A DNA stretch of 37,088 bases. Origin: JAALKW01 sp963974485. Its GTDB lineage: Bacteria; Pseudomonadota; Gammaproteobacteria; Legionellales; Legionellaceae. Every line of letters begins with the position of its first letter. Within the stretch, counting starts at the first letter, position 1. Where the stretch lies: NCBI GenBank assembly GCA_963974485.1, contig CAXBBS010000016.1, forward strand, positions 1-37,088. Direction: 5' to 3'. The notes beneath the pieces were generated by a model. That model saw nothing but the letters and a program-made list of their open reading frames with translations, was not told the DNA's origin and did no database searches. Position numbers and translations under genes: made by a program. This document shows, in pieces, positions 26,834 through 33,937 of the stretch.

Positions 26834-27120
26834 AGCATTCTCCAAATAATAAGATGATGTAGTTAAAGTACTCTGCTTGTTCGTTAGATTATAAATGAAT
26901 ACAAAAAAATGTCAATATATGGCCATATAGTTCAATATTGTGAATAAGCACCTTAATGGCACCACCCGTCAGCACCAATATGGAGCCACCGAAAACGCAA
27001 CTAATTAGCTCAAATTAAAAGCACGATTATTTCGTTATTATTGTTATTTACCTGTTCGGTAACTTCGACCCTCAAGCTTGCGGAATATATCCTTTGTTGC
27101 TAATGATCGAGTTATGTTTT
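26834..27120. other. Intergenic stretch with a 24-bp-period direct repeat (possible transposon-end relic)
   Basis: Two 19-bp units at 26948-26966 and 26972-26990 share GCACC, ATGG and CCACC in register (14 of 19 bases). Repeats alternating GGCACCACC and GGAGCCACC resemble the multiple terminal repeats at IS21-type ends, but no transposase gene remains. The rest is A+T-rich and has no gene I can support. The end of a broken HigB toxin begins about here. Confidence 0.35.
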
Positions 27121-27186
27121 ATGTTTATAAAGTTTGTTGGCACACACAAAGAATATGACCGTGTGCAAGCTGCGGAGGTGAAATAA
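27121..27186 (+). pseudogene. C-terminal remnant of a HigB-type (COG4680-like) toxin
   Basis: The frame reads MFIKFVGTHKEYDRVQAAEVK and stops. The FIKFVGTHKEYD string is the characteristic C-terminal end of HigB/YgjN-type mRNA interferases. The frame stays open upstream, but the residues no longer match the family well and the N-terminal two thirds are missing. It stops 1 nt before the ATG of the paired antitoxin, as in intact modules. Non-functional. Confidence 0.7.
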
Positions 27187-27187
27187 T

Positions 27188-27412
27188 ATGATTAAACCCA
27201 TTCTTAATCATGAAGATTACCAAGAGGCTCTATCACAAGTAGAAACCTTATGGGGCGCAGATCAAGACACACCTAACGGTGATCAACTTGATATCTTACT
27301 TGTTTTAATTGAGGCATATGAAACCAAAAATTATCCTATGCCCCATCTCATCCAATTGACGTCATTTACTACCCAACAAATTAAACACAGAACCGGCAGC
27401 ACCTGTTTTTAA
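27188..27412 (+). pseudogene. Truncated HigA-type (COG5499-like) antitoxin
   Basis: The first ~55 residues (MIKPILNHEDYQEALSQVE, then LWGADQDTPNGDQLDILLVL and IEAYETKNYPM) match the N-terminal domain of HigA-type antitoxins of about 110-130 residues. The following DNA-binding domain is absent. The last ten codons before the stop lie in antisense tadA-like sequence starting at 27378, so a rearrangement cut the gene. A 74-residue peptide could still be made, without the helix-turn-helix. Confidence 0.75.
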
Positions 27413-27473
27413 ATCACGGGTGGCTTCAGCTTGCAAAGCGAGCTGATAGGCATGTTGCATCCAGCCTAAATCA
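27378..27473 (-). pseudogene. Rearranged tadA fragment (two pieces joined, middle deleted)
   Basis: 27378-27424 matches 28279-28325 of intact tadA at 44 of 47 bases. Directly after it, 27424-27473 matches 28571-28620 at 45 of 50. In tadA these two pieces are about 245 bp apart, so the copy has lost its middle, including the zinc-binding residues. It is a dead duplicate, carries the 3' end of the truncated antitoxin frame, and supplies the stop codon of the higA at 27471. Confidence 0.85.
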
Positions 27474-27785
27474 AGCCATACCCAAGCCAGAAGCATACAT
27501 CGAAAAATCTAATTTAGAAATCCTCTTGTGCTTTTGCTTAGCATGCCAAAGATCCCAATCACGTTGAAGGTTTAGCCAAAATTCTGCCTCCATATCTAAT
27601 GCATCAGATAGAGCCAGCGCTGATTCTGGTGTAACACCGCGTTTCGCATGTACAATTTCATTTAACCTCGCATAGGTCCAGCCCATATGCAAAGAAAATT
27701 CTTTTTGAGTCATCCCCATCGGTTTAATAAACTCTTCAAGTAACATCTCACCAGGATGAGTGGGTGCTCTTTTCGTTGGTAGCAT
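27471..27785 (-). CDS. higA: HigA-family antitoxin (XRE helix-turn-helix)
   Basis: 104 residues from ATG 27785 with a strong AAGGAGG 5 nt upstream. HPGEMLLEEFIKPMGMTQKEFSLHMG and ARLNEIVHAKRGVTPESALALSDALDMEAEFWLNLQRDWDL, read in pieces, give the complete HigA signature: a five-helix XRE domain with a C-terminal FWLNLQ segment. HigA binds and neutralises the HigB mRNA interferase and represses the operon. It follows higB by 10 bp, the toxin-first order typical of this family. The stop codon falls in tadA-derived sequence, but the length is normal. Confidence 0.92.
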   Translation of the reverse strand: MLPTKRAPTHPGEMLLEEFIKPMGMTQKEFSLHMGWTYARLNEIVHAKRGVTPESALALSDALDMEAEFWLNLQRDWDLWHAKQKHKRISKLDFSMYASGLGMA

Positions 27786-27795
27786 GTAAGCCTCC

Positions 27796-28086
27796 TTAAT
27801 GATAATCAGTTATAGATACATCATGGGCACTCCCATCTTCCCACCTAAAAATAACAGCCCATTGCTTATCAATTTTTATACGCCAAAACTCAGATAGCTT
27901 TCCTTCAAGTTTTGAAAGCTTGTTACCAGGAGGAACGCTTAATGTTTCTACTTGCGTGGCTGCATTAATCTGATCTAATTTTCTTTGTGCTTTTTGATGA
28001 AGAGCGTAAGGTAATTTTCTAGAAAATCGCGAGCTTACCCCATTAAATACATCTTCCGTTAGCTTGTCTTTAAAATTATAGATCAT
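27796..28086 (-). CDS. higB: HigB-family toxin (RelE/ParE-superfamily mRNA interferase)
   Basis: 96 residues from ATG 28086. MIYNFKDKLTEDVFNG at the start, LHQKAQRKLDQINAA in the helical middle and WRIKIDKQWAVIFRWEDG-x-AHDVSITDYH at the end match HigB/GraT toxins, including the C-terminal strand-and-His region used in ribosome-dependent mRNA cleavage. It forms a toxin-antitoxin operon with higA. There is no clear ribosome site, and a TATAAT (minus strand, 28094-28099) lies so close to the ATG that transcription could start almost at the start codon. An A+T-rich imperfect palindrome around 28095-28125 may be the HigA operator. Confidence 0.92.
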   Translation of the reverse strand: MIYNFKDKLTEDVFNGVSSRFSRKLPYALHQKAQRKLDQINAATQVETLSVPPGNKLSKLEGKLSEFWRIKIDKQWAVIFRWEDGSAHDVSITDYH

Positions 28087-28172
28087 ATAAGCTATTATAT
28101 CAAATATCGATTTATGATATATTGTAGAGGCATCTGATATAAAGAGCTAGTTTTAATAAAAAATCAACATAT

Positions 28173-28628
28173 TCACGTACGACGTTTCTTAAAAAAATTA
28201 CTAAGCAACGCTGCACTCTCAGCTTGAAGAAGCCCTTCATCAATTTGAAGGCGATGATTGAGCGCTTCGCTACCTAGTAAATTAAAAACAGAACCCGCAG
28301 CACCTGTTTTTAAATCGCGGGTGGCAAACACCAGTCGTGTGCAACGCGCTTGCAATAAAGCACCCGCACACATAGAACATGGTTCCAGTGTCACATAAAG
28401 CGTGGTATCTAACAGCCTGTAATTTTGCGTTTTTTGCGCAGCTTCACGCAGTGCTAACACTTCAGCATGTGCCGTGGGGTCATGGCGCGTAATCACCTGA
28501 TTAAACCCCGAGCCCAACAGCACGCCATCGCTAGAAACAACAACAGCCCCAACAGGAACCTCACCTATTGCTTCAGCTTGCAATGCCAGCTGATAAGCGT
28601 GTTGCATCCAGGCTAAATCATTCATCAT
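28173..28628 (-). CDS. tadA: tRNA-specific adenosine deaminase TadA
   Basis: 151 residues. The deaminase zinc site is intact: H54-A-E56 (TAHAEVLALREA) and PCSMC (C84, C87); the surrounding GEVPVGAVVV and KTGAAGSVFNLL are typical. It converts A34 of tRNA-Arg(ACG) to inosine and is usually essential. It lies between the intact higBA module and relics of a second one, and a broken copy sits at 27378-27473. Confidence 0.95.
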   Translation of the reverse strand: MMNDLAWMQHAYQLALQAEAIGEVPVGAVVVSSDGVLLGSGFNQVITRHDPTAHAEVLALREAAQKTQNYRLLDTTLYVTLEPCSMCAGALLQARCTRLVFATRDLKTGAAGSVFNLLGSEALNHRLQIDEGLLQAESAALLSNFFKKRRT

Positions 28629-28648
28629 ATAAACTTACTCAAACCAGG

Positions 28649-28765
28649 CGTCGAAAAACCTAAATCCCAAAGATTTCAATCACGTTTTTGTTAACTTATT
28701 TTTAAAATTATAGATCATATGAATAATATTTTCATATGTTGATGGCAATTCTCTCTGATATATAT
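28649..28765 (-). pseudogene. Relics of a second higBA module upstream of tadA
   Basis: Short collinear matches to the intact module are seen. A TCGAAAAACCTAA stretch (28651-28663) resembles the higA 3' end near 27500. AAAGATTTCAATCACGTT resembles the higA coding piece near 27548. GTTAACTTATTTTTAAAATT with the following ATAGATCATAT resembles the higB start region at 28057-28087. Beyond this, a GGCAA...CTGATATA stretch resembles the higB upstream region (28128-28142). More than 400 bp between these pieces are missing. Confidence 0.65.
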
Positions 28766-28841
28766 GAATAAAATAAACCAGTATGATATAATATATAACA
28801 AAAACAACGTATTATGGTATAGCCTGAAAAAGGGGAATATA

Positions 28842-29999
28842 ATGCCGGAAGTCGCGACACACCCAAAATTGAACCAATTTTTCAGTTCAAAAGAAGAAAA
28901 GCAACAAATATTAACTGCTTATAATAAGACTTACTTTGACGATTCTAACAAAGTAAGATTACCCGTTGGGGAGGATGACAGTGACTCTTTAAATGCCAGA
29001 AAGCATGCGGCACAAAAATGCTTAGGTCAAGGCATTTTAAGTTATGTCACCGATAACGAAGATTTATGCCTTTTAGCTCTTGGGCGAATGCACCAAAAGC
29101 CCATTTCTTATATTAATCACGCGAATGGCAAGGCTATGTTACATTCTTCATATAATGTAAGGGATACGGACAACGTGTATGTTAGCCCTAAGCCTTTTGC
29201 TGACTTTGTCTCCCGTATAGCCGGTTTTCTTATTTATAATAAAAAAAACCATGGCATGTGCTGGATGGATATAAGTAGAGAAGGTAGTGTGGTTTCTCAT
29301 GATCCTAAAGCGCAAATACATCGCAGCAGCGATACGCGTTACAGTACAGCATCTGCAGAGCTTTCCCATACAATCATTAAGAATGCCGAGGATATACTGA
29401 TTGAGACCCAACAAAATACAGATCAATCAGCAGTGATAACTGGGAAGACTCGGGTATATATTAATGAAATAGCCGAAGCTATGAATAAAAAACCAAGCTT
29501 TCGATTACAATCTGATCTGGAACATTTAGCTATTCTTCCATTATTACCAACAGAAGGAAGGTATACAATTCATATCAAGGGCTCAACGGGTCCTGTTTGT
29601 ATCTATAATCCAACCTTAGTTGAAGATTATAGCTTGATGGATGCTATTGAATCCATGAAAAATACTCCACCGGAAGCACATGATCCAAACGATGCGCCCC
29701 TAGCCTTAGTACCAGGAACCCTGTTTTATTCACATCCGGAGAGGAGTGAAAAATTTCCGCCTTACTGTATTTGCCCCATTACAGGGGCTCCAATGACTGA
29801 TCCAGTTGTAACAAATAATGGGCGAATTTATGAACGATCTGCAATAACAGAATTGCTAACCCGAAACCCTATCCATCCAGAGACGGGAAATCCCCAGACT
29901 ATCGAGGATTTATTTGCAGCAGATGAACTACGCGAGCAAATTTCGGGATGCACCGACAATGATCGCAACCCGTTGACACCCTTTCATGGCCTGTCTTAA
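28842..29999 (+). CDS. U-box domain protein (candidate ubiquitin ligase effector)
   Basis: 385 residues from ATG 28842, chosen because AGGGG lies 7 nt upstream; an upstream in-frame ATG at 28764 has no such site. Residues about 305-370 form a U-box: YCICPITGAPMTDPVVTNNG, IYERSAITELL, then HPETG and the C-terminal helix. This is the RING-like fold that recruits E2 enzymes without zinc. The N-terminal ~300 residues are unrecognised and may bind the substrate; the segment around SYINHANGKAMLHSSYNVRD recalls nothing I know. Bacteria lack ubiquitin, so a U-box protein would act in a eukaryotic host, as LubX does in Legionella. It is flanked by the higBA relic and convergent guaA. Confidence 0.85.
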   Translation: MPEVATHPKLNQFFSSKEEKQQILTAYNKTYFDDSNKVRLPVGEDDSDSLNARKHAAQKCLGQGILSYVTDNEDLCLLALGRMHQKPISYINHANGKAMLHSSYNVRDTDNVYVSPKPFADFVSRIAGFLIYNKKNHGMCWMDISREGSVVSHDPKAQIHRSSDTRYSTASAELSHTIIKNAEDILIETQQNTDQSAVITGKTRVYINEIAEAMNKKPSFRLQSDLEHLAILPLLPTEGRYTIHIKGSTGPVCIYNPTLVEDYSLMDAIESMKNTPPEAHDPNDAPLALVPGTLFYSHPERSEKFPPYCICPITGAPMTDPVVTNNGRIYERSAITELLTRNPIHPETGNPQTIEDLFAADELREQISGCTDNDRNPLTPFHGLS

Positions 30000-30026
30000 C
30001 TCGCTATTTGGCTGAGCTGCCTCCTG

Positions 30027-31586
30027 CTATTCCCACTCAATCGTGGCTGGAGGCTTTCCTGATATATCATACGTTACACGTGAAATACCCGCGACTTCGT
30101 TGATAATACGATTCGATACTTCACCCAGAAAATCCCACGGTAAATGCGCCCAGTGTGCCGTCATAAAATCTTGCGTCTCGACAGCTCTTAAACAAATCAC
30201 GGGATCATAACGCCGTCCGTCGCCCATCACACCGACACTTTTTACAGGTAAGAACACAGCAAAAGCTTGGCTGACTTTATGATATAATTCAGCTTCACGA
30301 AGTGCTGCAATAAAAATGGCGTCGGCTTGGCGCAGGATATCTGCATAACCGGGTTTAATTTCACCTAAAATTCTTACGCCTAAACCCGGCCCTGGAAACG
30401 GATGGCGATGCAGGCGCTCCTCTGGTAAACCGAGTGCGACACCTAACGTACGAACTTCATCTTTAAATAAAGCTCGAATCGGTTCTAATAACTTAAACGG
30501 CAAAGCATCAGGTAAGCCCCCAACATTATGATGAGATTTAATGCCAGCCGACTCAATCACATCAGGATATATCGTGCCTTGTGCTAACCATTTAACTTCA
30601 GGAAGACGCTTGGCTTCTTCTTCAAAAACCTCAATAAACGTGCGTCCAATAATTTTTCGCTTTTCTTCGGGGCAATCAACGCCTACTAATGCATTTAAAA
30701 AACGCTCTTCCGCATGAATACAAGTAAAATTCATGCCCTGTTCATCAGCAAACAACGCTTCAACTTCTTCAGCTTCACCTAAACGTAGAAGCCCTGTATC
30801 AACAAAAACAGCGTGCATGTTTTGACCTATTGCACGATGTAATAAGCCTGCTACCACTGAAGAGTCCACACCACCCGATAAAGCGAGCATGACATGATCA
30901 GAACCGACGCGTTGTTGAATATCGTCAACAAGTTCTTCTAAAATATGTTCCGTGGTCCATGTCATATCTGCATGACATACATCATCAACAAAGGCTTTTA
31001 AAATACGTACGCCTTGGTGTGTGTGCGTGACTTCCGGATGAAATTGAAAACCGTACCAAGGTTTAGATGCATGTGCCATGGCAGCGATGGGAAGATCGCG
31101 TGTTTTTGCAAGCGAAACAAAACCATCGGGCAAGCACGTCACATGATCACCATGACTCATCCACACATCCAGTAAATTCTCACCTGATGGGGACTTGCGA
31201 TCATAAATCGCTTCTAAAAATTTATGATTTTGTGTTAAACATAGCTCTGCATAACCAAATTCACGAATAGCCGAAGATTCAATTTCACCACCCAGCTGAA
31301 TCGCCATGGTTTGCATACCATAACAAATACCTAACACGGGGAGATTCGAGCTAAACACCCAATCAGGCGCACGTGGACTGGCTTCATCTAAGACCGTGCT
31401 CGGTCCTCCTGATAAAATAATGCCGCACCAATTGCCAGCCTCAAGTATGTCTCGCTTACTTGTGTATGAATGAATCTCACAAAACACATCCATTTCTCGA
31501 ATTCGTCGCGCTATGAGTTGCGTATATTGCGAACCAAAATCAAGAATAAGCATGCTTTTATCTGTATGTTGCGTATGCTGTGTCAT
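30027..31586 (-). CDS. guaA: GMP synthase (glutamine-hydrolysing)
   Basis: 519 residues from ATG 31586. The glutamine amidotransferase domain has the nucleophile C88 (LGICYGMQ) and the FQFHPEVTH His-Glu pair. The ATP pyrophosphatase domain has the P-loop LSGGVDSSVV. The C-terminal dimerisation domain ends canonically in GKPPATIEWE. It aminates XMP to GMP in purine synthesis. It follows guaB by 35 bp on the same strand, a guaBA operon; the only ribosome site is a weak AGAG. Complete. Confidence 0.97.
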   Translation of the reverse strand: MTQHTQHTDKSMLILDFGSQYTQLIARRIREMDVFCEIHSYTSKRDILEAGNWCGIILSGGPSTVLDEASPRAPDWVFSSNLPVLGICYGMQTMAIQLGGEIESSAIREFGYAELCLTQNHKFLEAIYDRKSPSGENLLDVWMSHGDHVTCLPDGFVSLAKTRDLPIAAMAHASKPWYGFQFHPEVTHTHQGVRILKAFVDDVCHADMTWTTEHILEELVDDIQQRVGSDHVMLALSGGVDSSVVAGLLHRAIGQNMHAVFVDTGLLRLGEAEEVEALFADEQGMNFTCIHAEERFLNALVGVDCPEEKRKIIGRTFIEVFEEEAKRLPEVKWLAQGTIYPDVIESAGIKSHHNVGGLPDALPFKLLEPIRALFKDEVRTLGVALGLPEERLHRHPFPGPGLGVRILGEIKPGYADILRQADAIFIAALREAELYHKVSQAFAVFLPVKSVGVMGDGRRYDPVICLRAVETQDFMTAHWAHLPWDFLGEVSNRIINEVAGISRVTYDISGKPPATIEWE

Positions 31587-31621
31587 CAAAACAACTCTAT
31601 TTAATAAATTTTAATTTAAGT

Positions 31622-33094
31622 TTAATTATTAACTTGATAATTAGGCGCTTGCTTGGCAATGCTCACATCATGAACGTGAGATTCACGAATACCGGCATGT
31701 GTGACTTGAACAAACTCGGCCGTCTCATGAAGCTCTGCGATGGTTTCACATCCTGTATATCCCATAGCCGCACGCAAACCACCCGTCAACTGATGAATGA
31801 TCGTATTTATAGGGCCTTTATAAGGTACGCGCCCTTCAATGCCTTCCGGAACAAGTTTATCTGGGGTTGCGCCGCGCTCTTGGAAATAACGATCGCTTGA
31901 GCCATCGCGTTGCGCCATAGCACCGATAGAGCCCATGCCACGATAGCTTTTGTACGTACGACTTTGATAAAGCTCAATTTCACCGGGAGACTCTTCGGTT
32001 CCTGCAAACATACCACCCAGCATCACCGTATGAGCCCCTGCAGCCAATGCTTTCGCAACATCACCTGAAAAACGTATCCCGCCATCCGCAATTAAAGGCA
32101 CTTCGCCTTTGAGCTCGGCCGCTACATTGGCCACGGCTGTGATTTGCGGCACACCAATACCGGTAACAATGCGCGTCGTACAAATGGAGCCTGGACCAAT
32201 CCCTACTTTGACGGCGTCAGCACCGGCATCCACTAAAGCTCGTGCACCACGCGCAGTCGCAACGTTACCACCGATAATTTGCACGTTTGGATGGTTTTGC
32301 TTAATACGTTTAATTTGCTCCAAAACACCTTTGGAGTGCCCATGCGCTGTATCAACCACAAGCACGTCAACACCCGCTGCAACTAAAGCTGCTACACGTT
32401 TATCCGTATCCGCAGCGAGCCCTACAGCCGCCCCCACGCGAAGCTGACCGGCATCATCTTTAGATGCATCAGGATGATCTTTTGCTTTTTGAATATCTTT
32501 AACCGTGATTAAACCCCGTAAACAAAAGGCTTTGTTCACCACCAGTAATTTTTCGATACGATGTTTATGCAATAATTTTTGAACTTCTTCGCGACTAGCC
32601 CCTTCTTGCACCGTAACTAAGCGCTCTTTAGGAGTCATTACAGCAGACACCGGCAACGATAAATTCGTTTCAAACCGAATATCACGCCCGGTAACAATAC
32701 CTATCAATTGCTCACCTTCAACCACCGGGACACCCGAAAATTTGTATTTCTTAATCAGTTCCAATAATTCTTTTACGGTTTTATTAGGCTCAACCGAAAT
32801 AGGGTTTTTAACCATCCCGCTTTCAAATTTTTTAACCGCACGGACTTCATCGGCTTGCTCCGCAATACTCATGTTTTTATGAATAATACCAATACCGCCC
32901 TCTTGAGCTAGAGCAATGGCTAAACGCGCCTCGGTGACTGTATCCATTGCTGCAGAAACCAAAGGCATATTAAGCTCTATATTGCGCGTTAAACGTGTTT
33001 TAAGTGAAACTTCCCGAGGTAATTTACTTGAATACGCAGGAAGCAATAAAACATCGTCAAATGTAAGTGCCTGCCCAATAACTGAAAATGCCAT
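31622..33094 (-). CDS. guaB: Inosine-5'-monophosphate dehydrogenase
   Basis: 490 residues from ATG 33094, chosen because GGAGG lies 5 nt upstream; the frame is open to 33139. TFDDVLLLPAYS opens the barrel; two CBS domains span about 95-200; the catalytic loop is GIGPGSICTTRIVTGIG with C305; the flap has YRGMGSIGAM and the Arg-Tyr region near YKGP. It oxidises IMP to XMP with NAD+, the committed step to guanine nucleotides. First gene of the guaBA operon. Confidence 0.97.
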   Translation of the reverse strand: MAFSVIGQALTFDDVLLLPAYSSKLPREVSLKTRLTRNIELNMPLVSAAMDTVTEARLAIALAQEGGIGIIHKNMSIAEQADEVRAVKKFESGMVKNPISVEPNKTVKELLELIKKYKFSGVPVVEGEQLIGIVTGRDIRFETNLSLPVSAVMTPKERLVTVQEGASREEVQKLLHKHRIEKLLVVNKAFCLRGLITVKDIQKAKDHPDASKDDAGQLRVGAAVGLAADTDKRVAALVAAGVDVLVVDTAHGHSKGVLEQIKRIKQNHPNVQIIGGNVATARGARALVDAGADAVKVGIGPGSICTTRIVTGIGVPQITAVANVAAELKGEVPLIADGGIRFSGDVAKALAAGAHTVMLGGMFAGTEESPGEIELYQSRTYKSYRGMGSIGAMAQRDGSSDRYFQERGATPDKLVPEGIEGRVPYKGPINTIIHQLTGGLRAAMGYTGCETIAELHETAEFVQVTHAGIRESHVHDVSIAKQAPNYQVNN

Positions 33095-33168
33095 GCTAAC
33101 CTCCAAGATTAAGCCCGTGTTTAACCGAATACTGTACAATAATTAGCTCTCAAAAACAACGCTTGACC

Positions 33169-33197
33169 TTGTTTATTCAACGCTTCTCTTATATAAA
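33169..33197 (+). promoter_or_regulatory. Predicted promoter of the TVP38/DedA-like gene
   Basis: TTGTTT (33169-33174) and TATAAA (33192-33197) are separated by exactly 17 nt, about 32 nt before the start codon. The neighbouring TTGACC at 33163 is too far from this -10. Confidence 0.4.
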
Positions 33198-33229
33198 ATA
33201 TAATTTATTATTTAAAAAAGAAGAACCCT

Positions 33230-33937
33230 ATGCTGAACGCACTCAAACGCTGGGCGCCACTCATGAGCTTAATCATGCTTTTGGGAATTTTTCTGCACTT
33301 TAAGCTTTATCACTATCTATCGTTTGAAAGCCTCAAAACTCATCGCGTGCTCTTACTTGCTTGGGCCGATCAACACCTGATACTCGCCGTCTTAAGCTTT
33401 ATGCTGATGTATATCATCGGCGTGGCAAGCTCGATGCCTGGTGCCTTTTTTTTAACGTTTATTGGCGGATTTTTATTTGGTCCATGGTTAGGAACGCTGA
33501 CGGTTGTTATCAGCGCGACACTGGGCGCCATGTTCGTGTATTTAGCGGTAAAATTAGCACTGCGTGATTGGGTGGCTAAACGCAATGCCAAATGGCTTAA
33601 ATCCATGGAACAAGGCTTTAAAAATAACGCGTTGTCTTATCTTCTTTTTTTGCGTTTGGTTCCTGTTTTTCCTTTTTTTCTAGTGAATATTATCCCTGCA
33701 TTGCTAGGCGTACCGCTTAGCACGTTTATGATCGGTACGTTTTTTGGGATCATGCCTGGGTCGTTTATTTATGTTTTAGTTGGCAATGGCTTGGGTCATG
33801 TGTTTGATACCAACAGTACACCTAATATTTCAATCCTAACCGACCCGGCTCTACTCGGACCCCTTCTTGCACTGGCTCTGCTTGCGTTAGTGCCTATGGT
33901 CTGCCGACATATAAAACAACGACGTAACTTAAGTTGA
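33230..33937 (+). CDS. TVP38/TMEM64 (DedA-superfamily) membrane protein
   Basis: 235 residues with about six hydrophobic segments. The family signatures are present: FIGGFLFGPWLGTLTVVIS with SATLGAM (re-entrant loop), and FLRLVPVFPFFLVNIIPALLGV (the R-x-x-P motif of the second loop), followed by GTFFGIMPGSFIYVLVG. These inner-membrane proteins are thought to move lipids such as undecaprenyl phosphate or phospholipids between leaflets; the exact substrate here is unknown. AAGAAG precedes the ATG. Its last 9 bp overlap the end of the convergent cyclic-di-GMP gene. Confidence 0.9.
   Translation: MLNALKRWAPLMSLIMLLGIFLHFKLYHYLSFESLKTHRVLLLAWADQHLILAVLSFMLMYIIGVASSMPGAFFLTFIGGFLFGPWLGTLTVVISATLGAMFVYLAVKLALRDWVAKRNAKWLKSMEQGFKNNALSYLLFLRLVPVFPFFLVNIIPALLGVPLSTFMIGTFFGIMPGSFIYVLVGNGLGHVFDTNSTPNISILTDPALLGPLLALALLALVPMVCRHIKQRRNLS

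Noticed and set aside
27471..27785. higA treated as truncated because its stop codon lies in tadA-derived sequence
   Set aside because: The protein has normal length and the complete HigA signature, so it is kept as intact.
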